In this document: one piece after another, positions 25,001-37,107 of the stretch | Layout: every line of letters begins with the position of its first letter | Numbering within the stretch: the first letter of the stretch is position 1 | Translations under genes and position numbers: made by a program | Notes under the pieces: model-generated | What the model saw: only the letters and a program-made list of their open reading frames with translations | What the model was told of the DNA's origin: nothing | The model's database searches: none | From: Cristatella mucedo | Lineage: Eukaryota; Bryozoa; Phylactolaemata; Cristatellidae | Reading direction: 5' to 3' | Assembly: GCA_009760855.2 (NCBI GenBank) | Contig: WPIO01000032.1 | Coordinates: 1,529,001-1,593,000, forward strand | DNA length: 64,000 nt

Positions 25001-25090
25001 AGCCAATTTTTGGTCAAAGCGAGCAGGTCGAGACCACTATCAATAATCATCTCATAAATTAATAGGGATTCATTGCAAATTGAGCGGGTG
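22070..25090 (-). mobile_element. Decayed L2-type LINE, endonuclease to 3' end
   Basis: From 25.09 kb down on the minus strand I read an endonuclease N-terminal part (IIDSGLDLLALTKNWL), the GDLNINFEDV motif at about 24700 (GDFNIH position), the linker GDLADRFSSFFSGKIDKIREF near 24000, the RT box LVFLNLSAGFDEINHKFLL near 23390, and the C-terminal domain at 22.3-22.7 kb. The terminal block (TCAGAGAACTTCATCTCTTTC) lies at 22100. Stops and frameshifts are many, and the catalytic YADD box is not readable. Confidence 0.8.
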
Positions 25091-25094
25091 GTGC

Positions 25095-26560
25095 TCAGCC
25101 GCTGTTCCCAGCAAACATCGAAATAAAGTCCGTGTGTCGTCTTGATAGGAAGAAATCAGACGGTGACTCAATACATAATGCCAGTAATGAATTAGCTGCA
25201 AGCAGTCTCATTTCTCCAGATGTCAGTGCTAAGTAGTACCTCATCCTTAGATTATCGCATGAGGAGAATATTCTACTAACTTTTCGCTGCTGATGCCTTT
25301 CAGGGCGACTCAGATCTAACCTTATCGTTCTGCAAATATACTTTCCCATCACCCTTTAATAGACATTTAGACGTTTGGCCTTTGCTGTGACCAAATAGAA
25401 ACTTTTTGTGAAGAAGTCTTTAGTAAAAATCCACTGCTTAATTTCACTTCTCTCTTCCGTCTGTGATAACTAGGTGCACCGACCCTGCTTACTTAGGGTC
25501 TCATCTGAAGACGTATCTGTTCCCATCACCTTTCTCTCAGCTTCCTCCATTATGCATTGGACTGACATTTTACTATTCAGTGTCAGTTAGATGCCAATTG
25601 TCTTTGATTGTGGAGTCACTGATTGTTATAATATTTTCTGCATCAATCTGACATCAACACAATTATTTTTGGAATGTTCATACTTAATACCATGCATTTC
25701 AATTTCCGCTACCAATGGGTTTTTCTACTTTTACAGAGAATTGAAAAGCACCTCGAGGGACGGTAGAGTTTACGTAGGTTTCAGCAGAGATGTGATTTTA
25801 TCATAATATTTTAGTTCGGCTGGATTGGTTTGGCTATTTACGTCAATAATTTGCCAAAATGAAGCTGCAGCACGTTTGAGGACATTTAAAGCAAAATCTA
25901 TGGATTTAAATGTAAAATAAACCAGGGCGACATGGTAAAAACTTAGATAAACAGGTATTTCAAACTATACTCTAGTCGGACAAGTATCGGAAGTATATTC
26001 TGCGATACAAAGGCTTTGCTGTAAATAGAGCTGTGTAAAATTAGCAAGCGTGAATCTTATCCTGCTTCACGCATGTAAATAAATCGACCAAGGTTCAACA
26101 ACTTAGGATGCAAGTTCTGTCTGATGGAATGATGGGTGATCTTTTATTTGTAGACACGGTGCTCCCGGTTTATATCCTTGTTAAACGCAGTTTGCATAAG
26201 CATTTTCGTTCAATAGTTGCAAGTCGTTAGAGCCTCCGATCTTATTTATTAAACGTTTTCTACTGAAAATTACCCGAAACAATTATTTTATTGATGAACT
26301 AATTGTATCAGTACTTAGTTTATTCTCTAACCCACGTAATTAATCTCCCAAAATAAGTTTGCTTTCTTATTTTAACCAGCAGCCGTAAGCTGGTTAGCAC
26401 CTGATGTCTAAGAACGCAATTTATTTGAGAAGCCTGGAATTTGAAGGATGCTCCCTAATTTTCATTTTTTTAGCCTCTTGCAGCAGGGTGCTTTAGTTTG
26501 ATTATCTCAGAAGTCCTTTTGCGGTATACTGCGCAATGAAGGAAGACATTTAAAAAATTG
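25095..26560. other. No supported feature
   Basis: Short open frames occur at 25463-25806, one with a LINE-like HLKTYLFPSPF stretch, but I cannot assign them with confidence. Confidence 0.4.
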
Positions 26561-26639
26561 TTTGCCTTTTTAGTTGCTTTTCCTTGCAATTTATATGCGG
26601 AAATGTATCATGGGGATATTTGACACATCTAGAAGGGAT

Positions 26640-27330
26640 TTATGATGCCCAAGGCTTACAGGAATGCTTGACTGCTCACACAGTCCTGTGTTTGTATTCG
26701 TCCTAGATCTCATATAGATTACAGTATCAAGAAATCGAAGCTTACTAAAGTAATACAGCCCTGGTTTGACAAGTACTCACCTTTTATGTATGATGTCAAA
26801 TTTAATTTAAGTGTATCTCCGTCTGTAACTATACAAAGTCATACAGACCCTGTGGGTGTTACGCAGAAGAGTTTTGTATAGTGCACTCACAGCCTAAGCG
26901 GCTTTTGGTAGCCAACAGACTTCATCTCACGCAACAAAGAGAAAGTGGGAAGCATAGCAGAGTCAGGAGAGCAGTTGAGGTAGTGAGTAGCATAGAAGTA
27001 GCAGCTCAGGACCGCTGAAAAAGATGTGCCATAGTCGGCAGCAGGAGAGTAGTTTTCGTAGCGTAAGAATTGTGGAAGCGAGTCTATGACCTGCAGATCT
27101 AAAGCTTCTGTCGCCAACGGTCTTTAAGCGAAGGAATAGAACAGCTAATTTATTGTCCACACAGGACCTGAGGGCGCGAATAGGCTGAAACTGGTGCAGC
27201 AGTTCAGCTAGGTAAAGTGAATATGTTAAAAACCTCGGGCTTCAGCAATGAGGTATTTATAAAGAACCTGGATATTAATTAAGTGCTTATACAGTACCAT
27301 TGAAATTTGCTCATGCTTTATTTTGCTATT
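26640..27330 (+). repeat. Dispersed repeat C, split by an L2-B insertion
   Basis: 26640-26780 and 27226-27330 match 29830-29970 and 30020-30130 respectively (shared blocks: GACTGCTCACA, CCTGGTTTGAC, then ACCTGGATAT(T/A)AATTAAGT). In the 29.8-30.1 kb copy the two halves are only about 50 bp apart, so the intervening L2-B sequence here is an insertion. Confidence 0.5.
26815..27215 (-). mobile_element. L2-B LINE 3' end
   Basis: The C-terminal ORF2 segment (VDNKLAVLFLRLKTVGDRSF, then FLRYENYSPAADYGTSFSAV) is followed by a tail that starts GTATCTCCGTCTGTAACTA on the plus strand. It closely matches 38.3-38.7 kb and differs from the main L2 family in both the protein and the 3' tail. Confidence 0.7.
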
Positions 27331-28320
27331 ACTCTTGAACATCTGAGTTGCTCTCGCCTTTTTCGGTTTTTAAAGAGAAAGTGGCGTTGCGGTGGCGCAT
27401 AATCAGAGTGTTCTATGCTCAACCAAAGAATGCATGTCTACCAAAAACATATCCCTCGTCAACAAATGAAATATTACAATTTCTCTTGTTAAATAAGACA
27501 CAGGTTCATCAAACAGAAGGAAGAAAAGCCCATGCGCGTCTATGTTTGATGTTTGTCGATCGACTGCAGCGATAACATTTGAAATCCGCCATCAATCGTT
27601 TAAGCAAATGTATTTAGTGGCTCAGAAGCACATTCCGATTCCCTCTATCTCACTTCCCCTGAATATCTCGACATGGCCATTTTATACCACCAACAAAGTC
27701 AGCCACAGCCTGCATATAATGCCGTCGCCTAGCCGTAGATACCGACGCTTTTAGAGCTGGCGGAAGCCTTTCCTTGGACTTGATGAAAACGTTTTGGTGA
27801 CGAAGTCTTAAATGCGTATGCACCTGTTAACGTTATAACTTTCTTCCAGTTGCGATAGCTATTTGCTACGACAGTGTATCTTTAAGATCGCAGTCGAAGA
27901 TGCATTTTCTTCCACTGGCTTTGTCTTCGCCGATATACTTATCTTTACCTTATTCAGATGTGCATTGCCTAGCAGACTGTGCACTATTCATCTCCAAATA
28001 CGGGCCAACCGCCATTCATAATATAGCCAATGATTGCTTTCATATTTTCAATGGCGTGATAAACTAAGCATGAGTTTTTGTAGGAATTCTTGGGCTTAAT
28101 ATACAAGATCCTCGAGAGACATTCAAGTGGTTTTAATAGCTAGACAAACGTGACTTTATTATTTTTTGGAAAGAATACTTTGGTCGTGTCCATGATTTAC
28201 GCCAATAACGCACTAGGACTCTGAAACGCATTAAAAGCTGACCCTTTCAGAAAAAATAAACTAGGTTAATACATTGTAAACTGAGCTGAACTGTCCCTTC
28301 AAATTTCCCTCTGGTCCGAC
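27331..28320. other. No recognisable feature
   Basis: Two overlapping open frames of 75 and 70 codons at 27348-27754 (+) lack recognisable domains. Confidence 0.4.
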
Positions 28321-29140
28321 AATTGTGCCGATGGTGGTAACCCTGGTTGCCATGGTAACCCGGATGCGCGCGGACTGCAATAACTACCTGAATATTGGTT
28401 CAAATTATGTGCAAATATGCTGAAAATGTCTGGCTCGTAGAGTTCTATTCTTCAGGAGAAAGACAGTGATTTCGAAAAAGACGATGTCTATTAAGCAAGT
28501 ATGCAGCGGCTGACCAGATCCACGGCAAGGATCCAGGGCTCTCGATCACAAAAATTGAACCTATTTTTTCGAGAAATAGCTCATGGTTGATCGTTGATTT
28601 TGGACAAGCGCTGGTGCCTTCTTCGGGTGCCCCACAGAGCGTATATACACTCCCGGAGCAGCCTTCTGCCTTGATGCTCTTTTTTTCTGCCTCGAGTCTG
28701 AGCTATATCGGATGTCGCAGCCAACGGCGGGCCAATATTTTCAGGATCTTCCTCCTCAGTATCAGCGATAATACCCAGGTAAGCGCTGGCGCTACGATTC
28801 TTGACCTCCTGCATTATCTTTTAAGACCAGCGGATGGCAGTGAAGTGCCCGGGAAATGTTTCCAAGAACTTGCACACCAGTTCCATTGCATTGTTAAGGA
28901 CATCATAGCTAACATCATTATAAGTAACCGTAGAGTGCATCCTTTAATTTAGCTCTTGTGCACATATTTCGTCAGATTGCTTCGACATTACTCTGACGGT
29001 GCTGCTCCTGATTCAGGTCAACGGTGTTTTCAACTTCGAAACGCTATATGTTCAGAGAAGCTACCAGCATAATAAATAATTAATGGCTATTCTACTTGTG
29101 GAAATTCGGTAATCCTGGTTACCACCATTGGGCTCAATTA
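28321..29140. mobile_element. Possible TIR element of about 820 bp
   Basis: The first about 32 bp (AATTGTGCCGATGGTGGTAA...) and the reverse complement of the last about 32 bp (AATTGAGCCCAATGGTGGTA...) agree at roughly 80%. The interior has a 121-codon open frame (28587-28952, +) with no domain I recognise. No clean target duplication is visible, so the limits are tentative. Confidence 0.35.
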
Positions 29141-29379
29141 TTAAATAATGTATACATTTTACAATGTCAAAAGCTTCACTTTAAATTTAGCTGAGTAAGA
29201 GTCACCAGCTTTGAATTCAACAAGCTTAACATGCGTACCTAGATCTGCCACCCTCAAAACATCGGTAAAGCAGTACTGTACGAATCAGATGTTGGTAAAT
29301 CTTTAATTTGTAGATATTTCTATGCCGCTTTATAACTGATTAAAACAGTAATGAAATAATTTTTTTTTATATTTTGAAG

Positions 29380-29670
29380 TCGTCATAGCTTTCTCTCTCA
29401 TTTCAAATGTTTGTCTTTTGAAAGGTATCCTAAGCATATATGCGATTGTTGGAACCATTCTATGTGTAATTTTCTGAGATTCTCCTTAAAGTAATTTTTC
29501 ATTTGAAAAAAATTGTTTTCCTATTGAAACCATGCAGCCATAATCTGGTTTGAGAACGAAATCTAATTGTGAAGTTTTGAAATTTAAGGCACTGCCATAG
29601 GTTTTATGGTTTTCTGTTTGGAAATTTAAACCACTGCCATAGGTTTAATGGTTTTCTGCCTCTTACAATA
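29380..29670 (+). repeat. Fragment related to the outer palindrome arms, with a short tandem duplication
   Basis: The sequence around TTTGTCTTTTGAAAGG and GAAATTTAAGGCACTGCCAT resembles 54300-54550 and the reverse of 61850-62060. Inside, a unit of about 43 bp (ATTTAA..CACTGCCATAGG...GGTTTTCTG) occurs twice in a row at 29580-29665. Confidence 0.5.
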
Positions 29671-29829
29671 GGTATGTAATTTTGGATTATCACAAAATTG
29701 TTGTTGCTATAAAGAATGGATGTATAAACATATTCGAAAAATCTTTTGTTGTTGTAGTCGCATTTCTGTGCAAAATACGTACTGACATAGATCCCGAGAA
29801 TATTAGAAAAGTCTAGACGTCATTCATTC

Positions 29830-30130
29830 TGCCAAAGGCTTCTGCGTAGCCGACAAGCTAGACTGCTCACAAAGGTGGCAGCATGTATTTTTCTTTGCTC
29901 AATAGTTTACATGAACAGAAGCATCAGGAGATTGATTTATATTAAAGTACTCCCATCCTGGTTTGACTCAAGGGTTTAGGGATTCCATTGTGATGAACGA
30001 GGCAATTGTGGATTTGTTTGACGACCGCAGGCTCGAGCACTGTAGCACTTGTGGAACACCTGGATATAAATTAAGTTCGCTTAATTAAATACCTTTTTAA
30101 CAAGATTATTTTCTTAAATCTTCAGTTGGT
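29830..30130 (+). repeat. Dispersed repeat C, uninterrupted copy
   Basis: This is the counterpart of 26640-27330 without the L2-B insertion. Confidence 0.45.
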
Positions 30131-30134
30131 TCTT

Positions 30135-30658
<524 letters not shown>

Positions 30659-30661
<3 letters not shown>

Positions 30662-33600
30662 GGCTGTACCGGAATTCGGCTCCGGCTCCGGCCGAATTCC
30701 GGCCAATTTACAAATCCGGCTCCGGCCAAAACTTGGCCGGATTTGGCCGGATTTTTTCGAATTTTGGTTGAATATATTACTCGTTCCATTTATAAGAGGA
30801 AGGAGCTGGCCCGACGTCCCTGCGCTCTGCGTCGGGAGAGGGTGGGGAGGCCGAGAGGACGTTCAGACGCTGATTGAGCACTCCGACGTCAGGTCGTAAC
30901 GACATGGTTTTGACCTCGGCTCGCGGCGGAACGTTTCCGAGCGCGGTTAGATTCTCAGACGTCAGAGCGGAACGCTGCGAGCGGCAGCCCGTCGTCGGTC
31001 AGGCCGCACCATAGATTCGTTCGCAGTGCATTTGGTCTCACGAAGCCGCACTTGGCGGAAGCGTGCGGAACTTCTTCACGGTATACCTTCATTGCAATAG
31101 CAGTCACTCTGCAGCCAAGGCGAGACAACTTGCAAATCCGTGCAGGTAACAACACCACTAGCACTGTATATCTTTTTGCTTTTTTTCCGAAATTTGAGTT
31201 TTGCGTAGTGCGCAGTGTTGCTAGCGCCAGACCGCGTCACTACAGAAGTCACTGAACACATTTTGGTTGGTCTGGTGTGCCGCGACAGCTTTTGGCAGTT
31301 AATCGCGCCCCGCTGAAGTACGTAACCTAAAACGGGGCTGCATTCACGTATTTGAATTCTGTACATAGGACCAGGTCAGTGTGACTGCCGTGGAGAATGC
31401 GTGTGTGTGCGTGCAGTGCGCATAAATTGCTGGCTATACGCGTAAAGGGCGGCCTTATAAATAAATCCAAAAGTCTTTTAATTGTGTTTTATTTTTAACT
31501 AGATGACAGACAAAATGAAAAACAGTCCAGTTTGGGAATACTTCAGAGAAAAGGACGGTGACAGCTCAAAATCCCAGTGTTTGCTGTGTCCAAGCATCTT
31601 GTCACGTGGTAAACCAGATGAGCCCAAAAAATTTTCAACTTCGGCCATGCTGACACATCTTCGCTCAAAACATTATAAAGAATACAACGAAATGCAAACC
31701 AAAATTGCTAATGCAAAGAAGAAGGCTGAAACTGCAGCACTGCCGAATGTTACACCTGGTGCAATAGGCAAAGTCATGATCCAGAAAACGATTCCCGAAC
31801 AAGTTGCATGCATGAAAGTATGGGATATCAATAACAGCTCATCAGTGAGAATTCACCGTGCCATTGCTAAGATGATAATAACAGATATGCAACCGGTTCA
31901 GATTGTTGAGAAGGCAGGCTTTGTTGAACTCATGGGAGTTTTAGAGAGGCGTTACACTGTTCCATCACGAAAATATTTTGCAGAGAGAGTCATTCCTGAA
32001 ATTAATGATGAAGTTTGCACCCAGCTGTTGGTAATACTCGATCCAGCAACTACTCCGTTTCTGTCCTTTACCACTGATACATGGACAGCAGACAATACTG
32101 TGCAATCATTCATGGGCTTAACTGCCCATTGGCTGACAGAGGAGTTTGAAAACATGAGTTTTGTGTTGGATTGCATGCCATTTGCTGGTCATCACACTGC
32201 TGCTGGACTGATGACTGCCTTTCAGCAGATGCTTGACAAATGGAACATTAGCTTTGGACGCTGTCATGTCGTACTTCGAGACAATGCGGCGAACATATCA
32301 AAATGTTTTCGTGATGCCAACATAAAAAGCTTCGGGTGCTTTGCACATACCATGCAGTTATGTGTGCATGACGGATTGCTCAGTCAGCGGGGAGTATCAG
32401 ACATAATAAGTATCGGAAAGAAATTAGTTGGTCATTTTAAACATTCTTCATCTGCGAGTGGTCGGTTCAAGGAGTTGCAGGCTGAACTGGGTTTGCCAGA
32501 CCACCAGCTGTTACAAGACGTGAGCACAAGATGGAACTCAACGTTTTACATGCTGCGTCGTCTATGTGAACAGCGTTGTGCATTAACCCTCTACTGTTCA
32601 GAAGTCGTTGGCACTTCCTGCCCAACTGCACATCAGTGGTCCGTGGCTGAAAATGCTGTGTCCGTGCTTGCTCCGTTTGAAGAGGCAACAAGAGAAGTTA
32701 GCCGTGAAGCAGCACGTATATCACTAGTTATTCCTATTGTAACAGCTCTGCGGAACCTGTTGAAGAAGGACTGCACAGATGCAGGTGTAAAGACTATGAG
32801 GTCAACCCTAATCAACTCATTGAATGAACGCTTTGACAGTATCGAGCAGGAAGCCCTGTATACAGTGGCGACAATGATTGATCCACGATTCAAAACAAAA
32901 TTCTTCTCATCAGAAGCTACACTGACAGCTACAAAAGCAAGGGTTCTGCTTGCATTCAATGAATTGACAGGGCAGATAGAAACTGTGCAAGATGGAAGCC
33001 ACAAAAATCAGTCTGAGCGGGCAGTTGACACAAATGAAGAAATTCCAGCCAAGCAAGCCCGGCTGGATAATTCTTCTCAATCATCAGTACTTTGGGAATG
33101 TTTTGATGACATTGTTCAATCTACTGCTGGTACCACAGGCAGTGAGCAACAACCAGACATTGACAGTCAGCTGAACAAATACTTGGCAGAGCCATTAATA
33201 AACAGAGAGGCTGATCCACTACAGTGGTGGAGACAGAACAGGGAACGACTGCCAGCTCTGGCAACAGTAGCTCGCGTTTATTTGGGTGCTCCACCAACAA
33301 GTGTACCTTCAGAACGTTTGTTCAGTGTTGCTGGGGAAGTCCTCAGTGATCATCGAAGTTCACTTCTGCCAGAGAATGCAGCTCGACTGATATTTCTCAA
33401 ATATAATTCAAAACTGATGAAATAAATTTAAGAAACAAATGTATGAAAAATATATAAAATTACAGTACTTATTTTTGTATTTTTGAATTTTGAACTTTAG
33501 TCTCTTTTCATTTTTTTTGTGTTATTACCAATATTATGATGTAAAAAATGTTTACTCAATTTTTTAATAAAATGTCACTGCTATACGATTATCACTGAGG

Positions 33601-33837
33601 TCTCCCACAGCAACACCTATTACACAAAAATAAACAAACAGCAAAAGACAATGATGCTACTTATTATTAATAATATTTTTTTAATTAAATATTTATTGTA
33701 GTATATATCCTCAAGTAAAAACTTGGTAGTACAAATGGTAAAAATTTGTCCGATGAACAAATCCGGCTCCGGCCGTATTTGTCATCAAAAATCCGGCTCC
33801 GGCCGAATTTGAAAAAATCAAATCCGGTACAGCCCTA
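30659..33837 (+). mobile_element. hAT DNA transposon, apparently complete (3179 bp)
   Basis: The ends are inverted repeats: TAGGGCTGTACCGGA at the left, and its reverse complement TCCGGTACAGCCCTA at the right. Both sides are flanked by the 8-mer ATATATAT, the duplication length of hAT elements, although the (AT)n site makes this weak evidence alone. CCGGCTCCGGCC motifs are repeated inside both ends and may be subterminal transposase-binding sites. The element holds one long transposase frame and polyadenylation signals at 33421 and 33566. The frame is unbroken, so the element may be autonomous or recently active. Confidence 0.92.
31503..33425 (+). CDS. hAT family transposase with BED zinc finger, 640 aa, intact
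   Basis: The protein cuts and pastes its element by binding the terminal repeats in the nucleus. Residues about 8-60 form a BED finger (Cys26, Cys29, His52, His57). The RNase-H-like core follows: FTTDTWTA with the first acidic residue Asp192, and VVLRDNAANI with Asp260. The CFAHTMQL block with Cys279 and His282, and QDVSTRWNSTFYML follow. The C-terminal hAT dimerisation region starts near DPLQWW and contains PSERLFSVAGE, where Glu604 takes the place of the third catalytic residue. Length and order are normal for the family (ZBED-like). There is no internal stop. A pyrimidine-rich tract and TAG lie directly before the ATG, so the start is probably the first codon after a 5' UTR intron (donor candidate CAG/GTAACA at 31145). 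Confidence 0.93.
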   Translation: MTDKMKNSPVWEYFREKDGDSSKSQCLLCPSILSRGKPDEPKKFSTSAMLTHLRSKHYKEYNEMQTKIANAKKKAETAALPNVTPGAIGKVMIQKTIPEQVACMKVWDINNSSSVRIHRAIAKMIITDMQPVQIVEKAGFVELMGVLERRYTVPSRKYFAERVIPEINDEVCTQLLVILDPATTPFLSFTTDTWTADNTVQSFMGLTAHWLTEEFENMSFVLDCMPFAGHHTAAGLMTAFQQMLDKWNISFGRCHVVLRDNAANISKCFRDANIKSFGCFAHTMQLCVHDGLLSQRGVSDIISIGKKLVGHFKHSSSASGRFKELQAELGLPDHQLLQDVSTRWNSTFYMLRRLCEQRCALTLYCSEVVGTSCPTAHQWSVAENAVSVLAPFEEATREVSREAARISLVIPIVTALRNLLKKDCTDAGVKTMRSTLINSLNERFDSIEQEALYTVATMIDPRFKTKFFSSEATLTATKARVLLAFNELTGQIETVQDGSHKNQSERAVDTNEEIPAKQARLDNSSQSSVLWECFDDIVQSTAGTTGSEQQPDIDSQLNKYLAEPLINREADPLQWWRQNRERLPALATVARVYLGAPPTSVPSERLFSVAGEVLSDHRSSLLPENAARLIFLKYNSKLMK

Positions 33838-33895
33838 ATATATATATATATATATATATATACTGCATAAATATGTGTGGATATATATAATACAT

Positions 33896-33982
<87 letters not shown>
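33838..33982. repeat. (AT)n remainder and (CT)n microsatellite
   Basis: (AT)n occupies 33838-33861 and (CT)n about 33894-33982. Confidence 0.95.
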
Positions 33983-33983
<1 letters not shown>

Positions 33984-34316
33984 AAGAGCCTGCCTTAGAC
34001 TGAACACTGCGTCTGGGGGCTCTCTAGATACAAGTGACAAATTTTTATTTTTACCTAGAAATACAATATATCCTCACATTTTAGGCGTACTAATAGTACT
34101 AAATAATGCAAGTAATACAAGGAATGCAAGTCAGCCTATAATGCATTTGGTTTCTAATAGTTTACTTCCTCTTATTTAATTATTGCCCATAACATTACAA
34201 CATTCTTCTTTCTGTGAGTTATTGGGTCTTTCATGTGCATATATCAAGTCTGTAGCAGTTAGTGCCATACTAGGAGCCAGGGTAAGCCATAGCATCTAAA
34301 AGAGCTCCTTTTTTAT
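33983..34316. other. No recognisable feature
   Basis: This AT-rich spacer lies between the simple repeats and an L2 fragment. Confidence 0.5.
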
Positions 34317-34852
34317 GCCTCCTATGAGCAAGGTTTTGTCGCTCACTTTTAGGTCCCTTCATTCTTTGGCTCCAGCCTATCTCTCAGATCTACTCCCCCA
34401 CCAGGCCACGCATCGTACCACCCGCTTTTCCGAATCCAACAGTCTACGAATACCTCGTACAAACCTCAAATCCTTTGGATATCGTGCATTTAGTTCGTAT
34501 GCTCTCAAAGCCTGGAACTCCCTCCTGACTTGCGTCAGAACATCCCCTGACTTGGCCACATTTAAAAAGAACTTAAAAACACACATATTTGGGACAGCAT
34601 TTAGTGGGCCCCTGTGATTTGTCCTTGATGTGTTTATGCGTGCTGACACTGTGCAGGCTTCCACTAACCACATTTGCATGCTGACCCTGTGCATGTCACC
34701 CCTGACCATGTTATTCATGTTGTTTGTTTATCAAGCATGATATTACTCACCATTCAATTGCATTTCCCCTTGCAGCAAAGGTAAAGCGCCTAAAAATAGA
34801 TTGAGTTCTCTGAGGGCGCTGTATCAAGTGCATTAATATTATTATTATTATG
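34317..34852 (+). mobile_element. L2-type LINE 3' end with open C-terminal frame
   Basis: An unbroken 100-codon frame starts MPPMSKVLSLTFRSLHSLAP and continues through YLSDLLPHQATHRTTRF, AFSSYALKAWNSLLT and TFKKNLKTHIF, followed by the 3' UTR and an (ATT)n tail ending at 34852. The copy is 5'-truncated but one of the best preserved here. Confidence 0.85.
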
Positions 34853-37107
34853 TAAGTACGCTCTGATTATGGCAGTGTTTAATAATTTCAAGCTGGCTGA
34901 ATTGACAGAATTGACTGAATTGACATAGAAAATGGGCTTTGTAATGGCATGTTATTTTGCATAGCAGGTCTTGATTAGGGGCAGTTGTCACGGCAGGGAG
35001 GGAAGCAAAATAAGTCTGGTGGGCTACGTTTTCTAACGTTTAGATGGCAATGGTGTCAACATACATATTATTGGTTAGTCCCTTACACATAGTTCACCTT
35101 CGAAAACCTTACAGCTATTCAAAAAGTAATTACTTGCATGCAGAGGTTTAAGAGTTTCAAGTGTCAACGGATGTCAAGCAAAGCTTGAAAATTTTGAAAT
35201 ATAAGCTGACTGGGCTGCCGTCGGCGCCATGTGTAGGCCAGAAGTGTGTTCGGGGCTGACATCAATTCTAATTTGACTGTAGATATTGAAGCAATAATAT
35301 TTTAATAATAATGCACTACTAGTAATAATAATATAATTATATAATAATAAAATAATAATAATGATAATAACGATAATATTAATGATGATTTAATATTATA
35401 ATAATAATAATAATAATGCACTAATACAGTCATGAGCCTGATCGCACATGCTGGTAGGCCAGTAAGGCAAGAAACAAGAAGGCTTAAGCCCAAACTCTGG
35501 GGTACCTTATCCTTTAAGGGCTTCCAAGAGATGTGAAAGCCTTTTACGTCTGCAATCTCATGTTATATATTCAGCACCTAGGCAGTTAGCACTGTGCCAG
35601 TAATACCTAAGGTTATGCAGAGGGGCTCCACTAGTACATGGATTTTCAAAGGTGCCAAACGTTGCTGATAGAGTCACGAGTTGAGGCATTCCTCTGATCA
35701 TCTTTGTTGAGAAGCTCGTTGTCCATCCGGCTATGGCCGCATTCCGGGGTATGGTGTGCTTTAAATTCCGATTGCAGCTTAATACCACGATCTGTCTCAT
35801 TGATGTCATCGTTCAGCTTCTTGGCCACCACTGGCTCCAGTGTCTTTAACGGCGAATCGCATACAGGAAACCGGACAAGTGTTACTGAAATTCTCGCCAT
35901 CTAGAGAAGAATTCTTTTCATAGACCCTAAAAAGGCTGTATTTTTCGGTTGAGCAACACTGTTCTTCAAGACTGGGGCCGGTTCTGCCAAGAAGCCAAGT
36001 AGGCAACGGTGGTCGGTCAGGCTGCCAGCCAGCGAAAAGTCTGGCCTCTAAGTTGGTACTCAGGGCGACTCGAGAATAAAAAGCGGCTTAACTGTTCAAA
36101 GGCAAGTGCAAAACCGAAATTGCGAGGAAAGAAATGGCGAGAATGGGAGTTAGGAAACTCGAACGGACTATATCCCAGCCTTTTTTAAAGGACGGTCGAG
36201 TGCATGCAAGCCATCTCCACCTAATCGTCTTGCTATTGCTCACACCGTCCCCTAACTTTAGTACTAGTGACGCTTGCTGTGGCTAGCTGCCTAACTCAAA
36301 TTGTGTCTAGTTTGGGAATCTATTTCGTAGTGCTGTAGCTACGCTTCTCATTTCTCTAGCCTTGTACCTCTGCTGGTGCTGCTTGCATACGATAACTAAA
36401 CCAGGGTGACATAGCTTAAGGCTCGATAGCCTCAAGAGGTCGCACTAGCGGTGCAGCTGTGACCCTTGAGCCTCCCTGTGGAGGGCATTCAAATCTGAGC
36501 CCCTAGCCGCCTATCGCCCAGAGCTGGTAGCTGTGAGTACCCCGAGTCTCAGGCGATTTCCTACCCAAACGCACGAGGATAGTTGAGCTGGCGGTAGTGA
36601 CTATGGAGCACCATCACCATTTCCCATCGGAGTGGTGATAGCTAGGGGAGGGGGCGTGACCGGCCACGTGCAAACAGCCCGGTAGCTGCCAACTAGACAT
36701 GCGTCTGTGCTAAATCCGACCCAGTTCTGTGAGAGAACATTAATTTCCAGTACTAATGTGTCGGTTTTAGAGTCTATTTGAGATCGATAGCTTTCGGCCT
36801 TCTGAGTGTCACCGAGTAAAATTCAGGCTTAAAGGAAGTTGAGAGTGAATGAAATCAAGTAGAAAATATGAAGGGACTGTGATTGCAATGATAATAAGTA
36901 TATTATTCTTTTTACCAGGACATTGGCATGGTTAGCCAACAAAGCTAAACCTCTGTCAAAGTTGATTAGATATCTTGGAAAGGAACCTTTTTAATTGATA
37001 TTTGATAATGTGTACACTGCCAAGCTTGTGTTGGGAGATTGTGTAGCCATCAGCGAGAGTATAGGTAGTAAAAGAAACAAGAATCTGAAACAAATCATCT
37101 TGACAGC
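34853..37107. other. No supported gene; (TAA)n-rich patch at 35310-35420
   Basis: Open frames of 63-84 codons at 35646-36006 on the minus strand have no domain I recognise. The 36380-36720 segment is GC-richer, with no match to rRNA or tRNA that I could make. Confidence 0.4.

Noticed and set aside
28587-28952. 121-codon frame considered as a piggyBac-type transposase remnant
   Set aside because: No TTAA flanks at the ends and no recognisable catalytic motif; only the inverted ends were kept as an observation.
36380-36720. GC-richer stretch suspected of being an rRNA fragment
   Set aside because: I could not match it to any conserved rRNA core sequence.
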